A stretch of DNA of 64,000 nt from Heliomarina sp018223035 (lineage in GTDB: Bacteria; Pseudomonadota; Alphaproteobacteria; Rhodobacterales; Rhodobacteraceae), in assembly GCA_018223035.1 (NCBI GenBank), contig JAAEZD010000007.1, positions 62,001 to 126,000 of the forward strand, read 5' to 3'. Shown in pieces: positions 34,057 through 43,428 of the stretch (position 1 is its first letter; each line of letters opens with the position of its first letter). A program made the position numbers and the translations under genes. Below the pieces are notes generated by a model that was given only the letters and a program-made list of their open reading frames with translations, was not told where the DNA came from and made no database searches.

Positions 34057-35370
34057 ATGAGCGTTGAAATCCTTACACTGCTGTTCTTCGGCTCCCTTCT
34101 TTTCTTTGTCCTGCTGGGCACGCCGCTCGCTTTCGTGCTGGGCGGGATCTCGGTTGTCTTCCTCTATTTCGAAATGGGCACCATCGGGTTCTACCTGTTG
34201 GCCTCGAAAATGTGGGAGACCATGTCGAACCCGACGCTCATGGCCATCCCTCTGTTTGTCTACATGGCGATCCTGCTGGAAAAATCGGGGGTGGCGAACG
34301 ATCTATACGACATGATGCACCAGTGGTGGGGCGGCCTGCGCGGCGGTCTGGCCATCGGTACGGTGCTGATCTGCGTGATCTTCGCGGCCATGTCCGGCAT
34401 CTCGGGCGCCGCCGTGGTGACCATGGGCACCATTGCGCTGCCCAAGATGCTTGAACGCGGTTATGACAAGAAACTGGCGCTCGGCGCGATCAACGCGGGC
34501 GGCGGCTGGGGTATCCTTATCCCGCCGTCGATCCTTATGGTTCTCTACTCGCTGCTAAGCGAGGTCTCGGTCGGACGTCTCTTTGCGGCGGGCGTCGGTC
34601 CGGGCATCCTGCTCTTCGTACTTGTGTCGATCTATATCGGCGTGCGCTGCTGGATACAGCCAGAGCTTGGTCCTTCGCTGCCACCGGAAGAGCGCGCGAA
34701 CTGGCGCCAAAAATTCGCCTCCCTGAAATCAGTGATCCTGCCGATCCTGATCGTGGTGATCGTTCTGGGCGCGATCTTCGGCGGTTTCGCAACACCAACC
34801 GAAGCGGCAGCCATCGGCGTCTTCGGTGCGATGGTCGCGACTTTGATCAACGGCCAACTCTCGTGGAAAGTCATCCACGAGGCGTCAATCTCCACGCTGA
34901 AGCTGACCGCGCTGGTGATGTGGATCCTGTTTGCAGCACACGCTTTCTCGACCGCCTATACGGCGCTGGGGGCGCAAAGTCTGATCCAGCACCTGATGGA
35001 GTTTATTCCGGGCGGGAAATGGGGCGCGCTGGCCTTCATGCTCTTCGTGCTGTTCCTGTTCGGGATGGTGCTGGACCCGGTCGGGATCATGCTGATCACC
35101 CTGCCGGTATTCCTGCCTGTCGTTCAGGCGGCCGGGTTTGACCCGGTCTGGTTCGGTATCCTCTTCATCATCATGATGGAGGTCGGCTATATGACCCCGC
35201 CCTTTGGCTTCAACCTCTTCTACCTGAAAGGGGTGGCGCCACCGGATGTGACTATGGGCGATATCTATCGCTCGGTCATTCCCTACGTGCTCGTCACGCT
35301 GGTCGGGTTGTTCCTGATCATCGTGATCCCGGGCATTGCGCTCTGGTTGCCGGATTACTTCTACAACTAG
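34057..35370 (+). CDS. TRAP transporter large membrane subunit (DctM type)
   Basis: Ion-coupled transport subunit of 437 residues with about 12 hydrophobic segments. Family landmarks are IPLFVYMAILLEKSGVANDL, MSGISGAAVVTMGTIALPKM, GWGILIPPSILMVLYSLLSE, ATPTEAAAIGVFGAMV and GYMTPPFGFNLFYLKG. It completes the TakP/FcbT-like TRAP system with the two upstream genes. The TAG stop shares CTAG with the stop of the convergent AbrB-type gene. Confidence 0.92.
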   Translation: MSVEILTLLFFGSLLFFVLLGTPLAFVLGGISVVFLYFEMGTIGFYLLASKMWETMSNPTLMAIPLFVYMAILLEKSGVANDLYDMMHQWWGGLRGGLAIGTVLICVIFAAMSGISGAAVVTMGTIALPKMLERGYDKKLALGAINAGGGWGILIPPSILMVLYSLLSEVSVGRLFAAGVGPGILLFVLVSIYIGVRCWIQPELGPSLPPEERANWRQKFASLKSVILPILIVVIVLGAIFGGFATPTEAAAIGVFGAMVATLINGQLSWKVIHEASISTLKLTALVMWILFAAHAFSTAYTALGAQSLIQHLMEFIPGGKWGALAFMLFVLFLFGMVLDPVGIMLITLPVFLPVVQAAGFDPVWFGILFIIMMEVGYMTPPFGFNLFYLKGVAPPDVTMGDIYRSVIPYVLVTLVGLFLIIVIPGIALWLPDYFYN

Positions 35371-36449
35371 CGGTCGGGCGGTACACGGTGGGCAAAGGTC
35401 TTGGCCACCGTGACCGACAGCACGATGCGCAGCACGTGATGCGCGGTGACAAACAGAACCGAAACGTGCAGCGAGAGCGCGACAAGCGACATCTCGGCGA
35501 GACCGCCGGGGGCAAAGGACAACACGACTGCATTGATATCCTCGTCTACGATCTCGTGCAGCACGACGGCAAAAAGCATCGCAAGGCACATGGTGAAAAC
35601 CATGTTCTGAAACGCAAGCAACAGGGCGCGGCCAAAGGTCTTTGGCCGCATCCCGACGAACCGGGTGCCCAGCGCCACACCGATAATAAGCTGCGTGACC
35701 TGTATCAGCCAGCCGGGCGGCGCGGCGGTGAGCAGCCCGCTCAGGTGTGCAAGACCCGAGGCCAGAACCGGCCCGGTGATGACAAAGGCGGGCAGGCGCA
35801 ACCTCCGCCCTCCGAAATAGCCGATAAGCCCGACAATCGCCTGCCAGAACAACTCGGGCGCATCCAGCACGCCACGCGACCCGCCAATGACGGCGCCGGC
35901 GGCAGAGCCGACCGCATCGCCGCTCAGGATGGTGAAGGCCAGCGGCACCAGCATCACGGTCAGGATCAGCCGCATGAACTGCAGGGCCGTCAGCACCTGC
36001 ACATCCGCGCCATTCTCTTCGCCCATGGCGATGGATTCCATCAGCCCGCCGGGCACCGCCGCATAATAGGCCGTAGTCCCCGACAGCTTGCCGATACGGC
36101 GAAACCCCTGATAGCCGACGAAATGCGCCAGCGGGATATAGATCACCAGCGCCAGCAGCGACGGCCACCAACTGCGCGCCTGCTCGAATATGTCCGGCGT
36201 AAAGGACGCGCCAATCGACAAACCGATGATCGGGATAAAGAACAGCCGCAGCCAGAAGGGAATGCGCGGTGGATGACCGCCCACCTTGAATCCGAAAATC
36301 GAAATCGCGCCAACCGCAACAACCGAGCCAAGCAACATAGGCAGCGGAAATCCCATCGCCTTGGCCGCGAACCCCCCGGCGATCCCGGTCAGAAAGGAGA
36401 CCAGTGTCGTTCTCAGGTGGATCTCTTCGCCTGCAATAGTTACCTTCAC
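35367..36449 (-). CDS. AbrB-type integral membrane protein (AbrB duplication family)
   Basis: Polytopic membrane protein of 360 residues from the family once mislabelled ammonia monooxygenase or AbrB. Two similar halves are visible: SFLTGIAGGFAAKAMGFPLP, then MLLGSVVAVGA, in the N-terminal half, and RLRLPAFVITGPVLASGLAH in the C-terminal half, each followed by further helices. The family is presumed to transport something, but substrates are not established. ATG 36449 opens onto a 204-bp region shared with the divergent acyl-CoA ligase. It converges with the TRAP operon, overlapping by four bases. Confidence 0.85.
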   Translation of the reverse strand: MKVTIAGEEIHLRTTLVSFLTGIAGGFAAKAMGFPLPMLLGSVVAVGAISIFGFKVGGHPPRIPFWLRLFFIPIIGLSIGASFTPDIFEQARSWWPSLLALVIYIPLAHFVGYQGFRRIGKLSGTTAYYAAVPGGLMESIAMGEENGADVQVLTALQFMRLILTVMLVPLAFTILSGDAVGSAAGAVIGGSRGVLDAPELFWQAIVGLIGYFGGRRLRLPAFVITGPVLASGLAHLSGLLTAAPPGWLIQVTQLIIGVALGTRFVGMRPKTFGRALLLAFQNMVFTMCLAMLFAVVLHEIVDEDINAVVLSFAPGGLAEMSLVALSLHVSVLFVTAHHVLRIVLSVTVAKTFAHRVPPDR

Positions 36450-36653
36450 ACTGCGGCCTCGCGTTCTTGATGCCGCTCAACTTGCGGCCTGTTAGCCATA
36501 AGAATTCTGCCCACGTGGGGCAATCTCAGGCAGATGTAGGCCAACCGGCGGAAATTTGTCGAAATTCCTTTAATAGGATGCTTGCCCGAAGCGATTCTAG
36601 CTTTTAGCCTCCCAGCAGGTGCGAAACATAATTCCGCACCGCGGGAGGAAATC
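36450..36653. promoter_or_regulatory. Divergent intergenic region, AbrB-type gene / acyl-CoA ligase
   Basis: 204 bp that must hold two start signals. The ligase has a clear GGGAGG before ATG 36654. I saw no convincing inverted-repeat operator here. Confidence 0.35.
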
Positions 36654-38315
36654 ATGAGTAATATTTCGCGGCCAGGCGAGCGCGCTTGGCACAAACACTA
36701 TGAAACCGGCGTGTCTACGAACTTCCAGCCGGAAGTGACGACCTGGACCGAGATGATGAGCCGGGCTTTCGACAGCTATGCCGACACCATCCTGATCGAA
36801 TATTACGGCAAGTCCTATACCTTTGCCGAGATGCGCCGTCTGGCGGGGCAGGTGGCCTCGGCGCTCAAGGCCAAGGGCGTGAGCAAGGGGGACCGTGTTG
36901 CATTGCACCTGCCGAACTGCCCGTGGCACCCGATTTTCTTCTTTGGCGTCATCGCGGCTGGGGCGGCGGTGACCCATATCAGCCCGCTCGATGCCGACCG
37001 CGAAATTGCACACAAGCTCAAGGACAGCGGCGCCAAGGTCGCGGTCACGCTGACCACGCCGGAACTGGCGAGCCATTTCAAGCCATTGCTCGCAAGCGGC
37101 GAGACCCCGCTTTTGGTCCAGTGTCCCGATCCGGTATCGGCCATGGGCCGCGACTGCCCGGTGTTCGATGGCGCGATGGGCGTACAGGAGTTTCTCGCGG
37201 GCCATGAGAATGCGACCTATGATCCGGTGCCCGTGACCCCGCAGGATATGGCCTTGCTGCAATATACCGGCGGCACGACAGGGGTGCCAAAGGCGGCGGT
37301 GCTTACCCACGCGAACCTGACCGCGGCGGTTCAGATCTATTCTGAAAACACGAAAAACGACAGCTCCGCCGAGCCGGGAAAATCCTCGCTCGTCTATTCG
37401 CCGCTATTCCACATCATGGGGCTGACGGTTGGGCTTTTGAAACGCGTACATGAAGGCGGCACCATCCATCTCCGCCTGCGTTATGACGCGGCACAGGCGG
37501 TCAAGGAGATCGAGGAAAAGCGCATCGCTTCCTTCGGCGGTGTGCCGACGACATGGATCGCGATCCTGCAACTTCCCGATATCGAAAAGCGCGATCTCAG
37601 TTCACTGGAATATGTCGGGTCGGGTGGGGCGCCGCTGCCGGTCGAAGTCTACAACCGCATCAAAAAGCTGACCGGTCTGAAACTGCTGGGCGGATGGGGC
37701 ATGACCGAAACCTCCCCTGCCGGTACCGCCGTGCCGCGCGACATGCCCGATGACAAGCTGGGCACAATCGGGGTCCCGCTGCCAGGGATCGACCTGAAAA
37801 TCGTCGATGTCGAAGATCCGACCAAGGATCTCGGTCCGAACATGACCGGCGAAATGGTGGTGAAAGGTCCCAATGTTACTGCCGAATACTGGGGCAAACC
37901 AAAGGAAACGGCCGACTCCTTCTCCAACGGATGGTTCCTGACGGGCGACATCGGTTACATGGACGAAGACGGGTATTTCTACCTCGTCGACCGCAAGAAG
38001 GACATGATCCTGTCCGGCGGCTTCAACGTCTATCCTCTGATGATCGAAAACGCCGTTCACCAGCATCCCGATGTGTCCGAAGCCATCGCCATCGGCGTGC
38101 CGGACGATTATCGCGGCGAAAGCGCCAAGGTGTTCGTGAAACTTAACAATGGCGCCAAACCCTTTACGCTCGAAGCGCTACAGGAATTTCTTAAAGACAA
38201 GCTCGGGCGTCACGAAATCCCGCGGCACCTCGAATTCCGCGATGAACTTCCCCATACGCCCGTCGGCAAACCCGACCGCAAGGCGCTGCGGCGCGAGCTC
38301 GAGACGGTGGGTTGA
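36654..38315 (+). CDS. Long-chain fatty acid-CoA ligase-type AMP-forming enzyme
   Basis: Acyl-adenylate/CoA ligase of 553 residues. The AMP-binding P-loop is LLQYTGGTTGVPKAAVL, A5 is GWGMTETSPAG, A7/A8 is GWFLTGDIGYMDEDGYFYLV followed by DRKKDMILSGGFNVYP, and the A10 lysine lies in TPVGKPDRKALRRE. Closest by pattern to FadD-like or medium/long-chain ligases of alphaproteobacteria. ATG 36654 has GGGAGG eight bases upstream; the in-frame extension to 36582 lacks such a site. It is followed by a strong hairpin terminator. Confidence 0.9.
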   Translation: MSNISRPGERAWHKHYETGVSTNFQPEVTTWTEMMSRAFDSYADTILIEYYGKSYTFAEMRRLAGQVASALKAKGVSKGDRVALHLPNCPWHPIFFFGVIAAGAAVTHISPLDADREIAHKLKDSGAKVAVTLTTPELASHFKPLLASGETPLLVQCPDPVSAMGRDCPVFDGAMGVQEFLAGHENATYDPVPVTPQDMALLQYTGGTTGVPKAAVLTHANLTAAVQIYSENTKNDSSAEPGKSSLVYSPLFHIMGLTVGLLKRVHEGGTIHLRLRYDAAQAVKEIEEKRIASFGGVPTTWIAILQLPDIEKRDLSSLEYVGSGGAPLPVEVYNRIKKLTGLKLLGGWGMTETSPAGTAVPRDMPDDKLGTIGVPLPGIDLKIVDVEDPTKDLGPNMTGEMVVKGPNVTAEYWGKPKETADSFSNGWFLTGDIGYMDEDGYFYLVDRKKDMILSGGFNVYPLMIENAVHQHPDVSEAIAIGVPDDYRGESAKVFVKLNNGAKPFTLEALQEFLKDKLGRHEIPRHLEFRDELPHTPVGKPDRKALRRELETVG

Positions 38316-38321
38316 TTTAAC

Positions 38322-38351
38322 AAGGGCCGCCCGCGAATGCGGGCGGCCCTT
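38322..38351. terminator. Strong hairpin terminator between convergent ligase and OMP genes
   Basis: Perfect 13-bp stem AAGGGCCGCCCGC/GCGGGCGGCCCTT with a GAAT loop, seven bases past the ligase stop. T-content is modest on both sides, and it lies between convergent genes, so it probably works in both directions. Confidence 0.85.
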
Positions 38352-38427
38352 GAACGCTTTCGGCAAGTTCCGACAGACCCACCAGCTTACGAGGTAATTA
38401 AAGCGGAAAGGCCTGCCGGAAAACCGA

Positions 38428-39042
38428 TCAGAAGCGGTACGAGGTTTTGATGTGGAGCGTGTTCACGTCCACGTCGCCGCCGCCATTACCGATGCTGTCG
38501 AACGAGTGGTACATGTATTCTGCACCGACCGTCCAGTTCTCACCGACACGCCAGTCGTAACCCAGGCCAACAACATAGCTGTCGCCGCTGTCGTTGAAGA
38601 AGTTACCAACTCCGTCAAAGTCGGAATATGCATAACCGAGCGAACCGTAGAGCAGGCCGTTGCCCATCTCGTAACCGGCGATCAGCTTCAAGCGCGCCAT
38701 GCTGTCGAAGGACGCCGTCTGACCGGTGCCGGGGTCGGTGATCGAAACGTCGGCCCAGTCGTACTGGAATTCCGGCCCGAGGTACCAGTTGTTGCCAAGG
38801 CTCCACAGGTAACCTGCGGTCAGACCGCCGATGACGCTGTCGTTGTCAAAGCTGCCGCCAAGGTCGAATTCACCATAGGCATAGCCAAGCTGTGCACCGA
38901 CATAGCCACCTTCCCAGAAGGGTTTAACAACCGGCGGCGGGGTGTACACAACCGGTTCTGCCGGTGCCGGATCAGCGTTGCCGGCGAACGCTGCTGATGC
39001 AGCGGTGCTGCAAAGAAGTGCAATCGTAACAGTGCGGATCAT
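38428..39042 (-). CDS. Small outer-membrane beta-barrel protein (Omp25-like)
   Basis: Exported barrel of 204 residues. A signal peptide (MIRTVTIALLCSTAASAAFA) is followed by a Pro-rich linker (PAPAEPVVYTPPPVVKP) and about eight amphipathic strands rich in aromatic residues and glycine (YVGAQLGYAYGEFDL; WYLGPEFQYDW; LLYGSLGYAYSDFDG; WTVGAEYMYHSFD). It ends in Phe (LHIKTSYRF), the outer-membrane insertion signal. It resembles Omp25/Omp31-type proteins of alphaproteobacteria. It probably has a strong promoter in the long region upstream (39043-39367). Confidence 0.88.
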   Translation of the reverse strand: MIRTVTIALLCSTAASAAFAGNADPAPAEPVVYTPPPVVKPFWEGGYVGAQLGYAYGEFDLGGSFDNDSVIGGLTAGYLWSLGNNWYLGPEFQYDWADVSITDPGTGQTASFDSMARLKLIAGYEMGNGLLYGSLGYAYSDFDGVGNFFNDSGDSYVVGLGYDWRVGENWTVGAEYMYHSFDSIGNGGGDVDVNTLHIKTSYRF

Positions 39043-39367
39043 TTATCTACTCCTAGTGTTTTTCATCCGGACACGCCCAACTCTCTGCTCGGGGATTGGT
39101 TCCCAAGGGGCGTTAGGTTTACAATTTGTTACTCAGGCGAGATTAATCCAGCCCGACTGTTAACCCCCGGCTGAAACCAGCCGACAGGTTGAATTGATAG
39201 GCTGAAATTCGCGTATAAATTGAAATATTTCAGTGCTGACCCTTGAAATTCATTTTCCGAAGCCTTTGAAACAGTTAACCCCTGATCGTCACTTTTGATC
39301 AGGGGTTACAGTAAATTAACCGTGACTGAACGGAAATGTGACTGGCTCCGGACCTTTCGCCCTGCGC
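39043..39367. other. 325-bp gene-free region between OMP and nitronate monooxygenase
   Basis: The longest non-coding stretch here. It is AT-richer than its surroundings, as expected for the promoter and leader of an abundant outer-membrane protein read leftward. It holds a perfect 12-bp hairpin (39276-39308), listed separately, and a small CGGCTG/CAGCCG stem (39168-39183). The OMP start is preceded by AGGAGTAG. No ORF or known RNA family was recognised. Confidence 0.6.
39276..39308 (-). terminator. Perfect 12-bp hairpin downstream of nitronate monooxygenase
   Basis: TAACCCCTGATC (39276-39287) and GATCAGGGGTTA (39297-39308) pair perfectly around a 9-base loop. It lies 59 bases past the stop of the minus-strand monooxygenase and upstream of the OMP promoter region. 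Only a short T-run follows on the minus strand. A terminator is the simplest reading; a regulatory palindrome is possible. Confidence 0.55.
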
Positions 39368-40348
39368 TCAGGCTGCCGTTATATTGGTCAAACGGGCCTT
39401 TGCCGCTTCGTATTCACGGCTCAAGCGAGTAACCAATTCGGCAGCCGGCACGACTTTATCGACCGCGCCGATCCCTTGACCCGATCCCCAGATTTCCTTC
39501 CAGCTTTTCGGCTTGGCACTGCCGTCGCCAAAGTTCATCGCCGAGGGGTCGGACCGTTCAAGGTTCTCCGGATCCATCCCCGCCGCCGAAATCGAAGGCT
39601 TCAGATAATTACCCCAAACGCCGGTGAAGAGGTCGGAATAGACGATGTCATTGGCACTGCCCTCAACGACCATCTGCTTGTAGCCTTCAACCGCGTTGGC
39701 TTCTTCGGTCGCGATAAAGGCCGATCCGACATAGCCGCCATCCGCGCCCATCGCCTGCGCCGCAAGTATGCTGTCGCCGCGCGCAATCGACCCCGAAAGG
39801 AACAACGGTCCGTCGAACCAGGACCGGATTTCTTGCACCAGCGCAAAAGGCGACAACGCCCCGGCGTGACCACCGGCCCCCGCTGCCACCGCGATCAGAC
39901 CGTCCGCGCCTTTTTCAATCGCCTTCTTGGCAAACTTGTTGTTGATCACATCATGCATGGTGATGCCGCCCGAACTATGCGCCGCCTCGTTCACCCATTC
40001 CTGCGCCCCAAGCGAGGTGATCCAGACCGGCACCTTGAACTTTGCGCAGATTTCGACGTCGCGTTCCAGCCGGGTGTTCGACCGGTGAACGATCTGGTTA
40101 ACGGCAAAGGGGGCGGCAGGAGTGTCCGGATTGGCCTGATTATAGCGGTCAAGCTCTTCTGTAATCCGCGTCAGCCAGCGTTCCAGCTCGATCGGCTCGC
40201 CTTCCTTCTCGCGGGCATTCAGCGCAGGGAAAGAGCCGACGACACCTGCCTTGCATTGGGCGATCACCAGATCCGGATTGGAAATGATAAAAAGCGGTGC
40301 GCCGATTACGGGCAGGCGCAGGTGTTTCAGGGTGTCGGGCATGGTCAT
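39368..40348 (-). CDS. Nitronate monooxygenase (NPD-type flavoenzyme)
   Basis: FMN-dependent oxidase of 326 residues that detoxifies alkyl nitronates such as propionate-3-nitronate; the family also includes enoyl reductases, so the substrate is tentative. Sequence features are RLPVIGAPLFIISNPDLVIA, then QCKAGVVGSFPA, at the start, VAAGAGGHAGALSPFALVQE for FMN phosphate binding, and the GADGGYVGSAFIATEEANAV segment. It lies on the same strand 125 bp downstream of an IclR regulator gene, which may control it. Confidence 0.88.
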   Translation of the reverse strand: MTMPDTLKHLRLPVIGAPLFIISNPDLVIAQCKAGVVGSFPALNAREKEGEPIELERWLTRITEELDRYNQANPDTPAAPFAVNQIVHRSNTRLERDVEICAKFKVPVWITSLGAQEWVNEAAHSSGGITMHDVINNKFAKKAIEKGADGLIAVAAGAGGHAGALSPFALVQEIRSWFDGPLFLSGSIARGDSILAAQAMGADGGYVGSAFIATEEANAVEGYKQMVVEGSANDIVYSDLFTGVWGNYLKPSISAAGMDPENLERSDPSAMNFGDGSAKPKSWKEIWGSGQGIGAVDKVVPAAELVTRLSREYEAAKARLTNITAA

Positions 40349-40473
40349 CTTGAATCTCTCCTCCTGGAACGGCCGGGCGTACCGCAGCCGTCAATTTGAC
40401 GGCAAGCTACTCAGTGGAACGCTGTTCCGCAATGCCCGACACTAACGTTCGGGACAAACTCTCGGATAGAGCT

Positions 40474-41304
40474 TTAGCGTGCCCTTGGCACCCTGTGGCT
40501 CATGGTTTCGGCCAGCGCCACGAGTCGCGGTCCGAATTCGCCGATGAGCCGGTCCTGCGGCAGAAAGCTTGCAGGCCCGCCAAGGTTAAAGGCCATCAGA
40601 GGCTCGTCGCTCTGGCTGCGAAAGGGCACGGCCACGGCGTTAACGCCGGTATGCCATTTTTCGAGGTTCGCATAGAAACCGCGATCCTCGATCTGGGCGC
40701 GGGCATCATCGATCCCCGCCCGGATCGACGGCCAGAGATCCGGGTCGGCGTGTCGTTCAAGGTCTTCCAGCGCCTCGGCCCGCTCCTCCTCGGAACAGGC
40801 TGCAAGATAGGCGCGTCCCATCGCGGACCGGGCCAGAGAAATCCGCGATCCCACCCCAAGCTGAAGCGACACCACGCTGCGCGATCGCGCGCAGGCGACA
40901 TAGGTCATCGTTAGCGCATCGCGCCCACCTAGCGCCACCATCACGCCTTCGCCGCAACTGTCGGCCAGCGTCTGCATATACCCTTGGGCGGCTTCTCTGA
41001 TCGGCATCCCGCTCAGGCAGGCATATCCAAGGCTCAGCACCGGGACGCCCATGCGATAACGCCCGGTTTCGGCATCATATGTCAGATAGCCGGTCTGCAG
41101 CAGTGTATAGGTCAGCCGGGATACCGTGGAATTGGGCAGACCGGTCCGCTCGGCTAGATCGCCGTTCGAAAGCCCAGACCGGTCATCGGCACGAAAGGCC
41201 CGCAGGACTTCGAGGCCCCGGTAAAGCGAGGTGATGAATTGCCGCTCGTTCCGCCCGGCCTCTGCCGACAGGGTGTCATCCTCGATATGCGTGCGTTTTC
41301 TCAA
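40474..41304 (-). CDS. IclR-family transcriptional regulator
   Basis: DNA-binding regulator with an N-terminal winged helix (SLYRGLEVLRAFRADDRSGL; TGLPNSTVSRLTYTLLQTGY) and a C-terminal IclR effector domain (ARSRSVVSLQLGVGSRISLA, then RSAMGRAYLAACSEEER). The start is uncertain: the family-like part begins shortly after a TTG at 41304, giving 276 residues, but the frame stays open to an ATG at 41466 whose extra sequence (Arg- and Cys-rich) does not look like protein. It precedes nitronate monooxygenase on the same strand and is divergent from the lipid kinase. Confidence 0.87.
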   Translation of the reverse strand: MRKRTHIEDDTLSAEAGRNERQFITSLYRGLEVLRAFRADDRSGLSNGDLAERTGLPNSTVSRLTYTLLQTGYLTYDAETGRYRMGVPVLSLGYACLSGMPIREAAQGYMQTLADSCGEGVMVALGGRDALTMTYVACARSRSVVSLQLGVGSRISLARSAMGRAYLAACSEEERAEALEDLERHADPDLWPSIRAGIDDARAQIEDRGFYANLEKWHTGVNAVAVPFRSQSDEPLMAFNLGGPASFLPQDRLIGEFGPRLVALAETMSHRVPRAR

Positions 41305-41569
41305 CCTTTGATCCCAGCCTGTTCCGCCCCGGCGTTCTGACCCGTGCCGGACGCAGCGCAAAGGCCGAACGCCCCGTTTTGCTGCCCGTTTCACAGGTCG
41401 TCGCCATTTTATCCCGTCAAACAGCGATAAACAGCACAAAGCGCATATGCCAGCAGAGTTTGGCAAATCGCGCTGTGGCGGAACCAGTCAAGGCCCTGCC
41501 GTGTTGTGATCGCAACGCTCTATCGACTTGTCGGCCGAACCGGCGCGGAGCATTTTCGGAGTAAAGCTT

Positions 41570-42481
41570 TTGTATCACGACACACGGCAAAAGGAATCGT
41601 CAATCTGTCTGATCGCGAATGACAAGTCAGGCAAAGGGAAGGCCTCGGAGCAGGTCAGCCAGCTCGAGGAATGGCTAAAGCGTCAGCCCGGCAAGACCCG
41701 GTTTGAAAGGGTGAGCAAGGGCTCGGATATTCAGGAGATCGCGCAGCGAGTCGCGGCTGGCCCTTTTGAAACGGTGGTCGTGGCTGGCGGGGATGGCACC
41801 ATCTCCACCGTTGCGGGCGCACTCGCTGGCACGGACAAGGTCATGGGCGTGATCCCGTCAGGCACATTCAACTACTTTAGTCGCAGCCTCGATATTCCCG
41901 ATGAACTTGAAGACGCCCTGCGCCTGATCGAAGTCGGCCGGAGTAAAGCCGTGAATGTCGGCACGATCAATGACCGGGTCTTTCTGAACAACGCCAGTCT
42001 TGGCGCCTATCCGGCCATCCTTGACCAGCGCGAAGATGTGTACCGCCGTTGGGGCCGAAGCCGGATCGCGGCGCACTGGTCCGTCATCAAGGCGCTGCTG
42101 ACCGTGAACAAGCCACAGTCGATGCGAGTTACAGTGGATGGCACTGTCTACCGCATGAAGACACCATTGGCCTTTGCAGCCAACAGCGCCTACCAGCTCG
42201 AAGAATTCCGCCTTGAAGGTGCCGATGCCGTCCGCAACGGCCAGTTTGCCCTCTATCTCGCGAAGGACTGCGGGCGGTTCGAAATGGTCAAGTTCGCGTT
42301 CAAACTGGCCCGTCGCACGCTTCAGGCAGATCGCGACTTTACCCTGATATGCGGTGAGGAAATCCTGATCGAAACGCTGCAAGCCCACAGGCTTGTTGCC
42401 CGCGACGGGGAAAAAGAGCGGATGCTCTCGCCCTTCCGCCTGCGAGTTCTGCATGACGCGTTGAACGTGATCGTACCCTGA
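41570..42481 (+). CDS. Diacylglycerol kinase-family lipid kinase (YegS/DgkB type)
   Basis: Soluble lipid kinase of about 303 residues. The nucleotide motif VVVAGGDGTISTVAG and the substrate-loop PSGTFNYFSRSLDIP are diagnostic; the C-terminal domain contains NNASLGAYPAIL and VTVDG. No ATG gives a sensible N-terminus: a TTG at 41570 has GGAG eight bases upstream (41558-41561) and yields the start LYHDTRQKESSICLIAND. A second TTG at 41528 is less well placed. A metallophosphoesterase follows after 15 bp. Lipid substrate unknown. Confidence 0.85.
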   Translation: MYHDTRQKESSICLIANDKSGKGKASEQVSQLEEWLKRQPGKTRFERVSKGSDIQEIAQRVAAGPFETVVVAGGDGTISTVAGALAGTDKVMGVIPSGTFNYFSRSLDIPDELEDALRLIEVGRSKAVNVGTINDRVFLNNASLGAYPAILDQREDVYRRWGRSRIAAHWSVIKALLTVNKPQSMRVTVDGTVYRMKTPLAFAANSAYQLEEFRLEGADAVRNGQFALYLAKDCGRFEMVKFAFKLARRTLQADRDFTLICGEEILIETLQAHRLVARDGEKERMLSPFRLRVLHDALNVIVP

Positions 42482-42496
42482 GCCAGACTGGTAGGT

Positions 42497-43324
42497 ATGA
42501 AACGGATACTGCATCTTTCCGACCTTCATTTCGGTCGGGACCGGCCAGAGCTTCTTGCTCCGCTGATTGACACGATCAACGGGTCGAAAGCCGATGTGGT
42601 CGCTCTTTCCGGTGATCTGACCCAGCGCGCGCGCCATAGCCAGTTCCGTGCCGCGCGTTCTTTTATTGACCGGATAGAGCTGCCGATGATCGTGGTGCCG
42701 GGCAATCATGACATCCCATTGCACCGGCCTTTCCTCCGCATGTTCAAGCCGTTCTCGCGCTACCGTCACTGGATCGACCGGAATCTCGAACCCCAGATTG
42801 TGACTGACAACGTCGGAATCTTTGGGCTCAACACGGTCACGCGGTGGAGTTGGCAGCGCGGTCGCATGACCGGACACGCCACCCGTCGCCTCTGCCGGAT
42901 GTTTGGCGATGGCGACGAGGATAGAATCAACGTGATCGTCGCCCATCACCCGTTTCGCCACCCGCCCGGATCCTCCAAGGATGGCATGATCGGCGCGGAA
43001 AGCGCTCTTGAAAAACTGTCCGAATGCGGGGCGCATATCCTGCTATCGGGCCATCTCCACTCGTGGTGGACCGAGCCTTACAAAACCAATTCGGGCCATT
43101 CCAATATTCTCCAGATTCACGCCGGGACCGGGCTTTCGACAAGGTTGCGCGATCAGGACAATGATTTCGCCATTCTCGACATTGACGGGCGCGACCTTCG
43201 AGTAGAGCGTTGGGTCGCCCTGCCTGAGACCGAACGCTTCGTGCACCGTCTCACCACTGACTTCACCCTTGGCGAAACGGGCTGGCAACGCACCGGTGGC
43301 AAGACCTATTCCGTGGCGAACTGA
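42497..43324 (+). CDS. Calcineurin-like metallophosphoesterase (class III PDE-like)
   Basis: Binuclear-metal phosphoesterase of 275 residues. All motifs are present: HLSDLHFG, LSGDLTQRAR, VPGNHDIPLH, VIVAHHPFRH and LLSGHLHSWW. The pattern matches the CpdA/GpdQ group (cyclic nucleotide or glycerophosphodiester hydrolases). It is almost certainly co-transcribed with the upstream lipid kinase, which suggests phospholipid turnover or glycerophosphodiester hydrolysis rather than cAMP signalling; this is inference. Confidence 0.88.
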   Translation: MKRILHLSDLHFGRDRPELLAPLIDTINGSKADVVALSGDLTQRARHSQFRAARSFIDRIELPMIVVPGNHDIPLHRPFLRMFKPFSRYRHWIDRNLEPQIVTDNVGIFGLNTVTRWSWQRGRMTGHATRRLCRMFGDGDEDRINVIVAHHPFRHPPGSSKDGMIGAESALEKLSECGAHILLSGHLHSWWTEPYKTNSGHSNILQIHAGTGLSTRLRDQDNDFAILDIDGRDLRVERWVALPETERFVHRLTTDFTLGETGWQRTGGKTYSVAN

Positions 43325-43428
43325 CGGGGCGCGGCCGACGACACGTTGCACGCGCCCTCACAAAGCTGGCAAGGTCGTCGTGACGTAGACCTGCCGGGCG
43401 AACCCGGTCAGCAAAGAACGGGACAGAC

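Noticed and set aside
34885..36480. 531-codon minus-strand open frame overlapping dctM and the AbrB-type gene
   Set aside because: It overlaps the AbrB-type gene in another frame and runs antisense into dctM; both real genes have strong family sequence.
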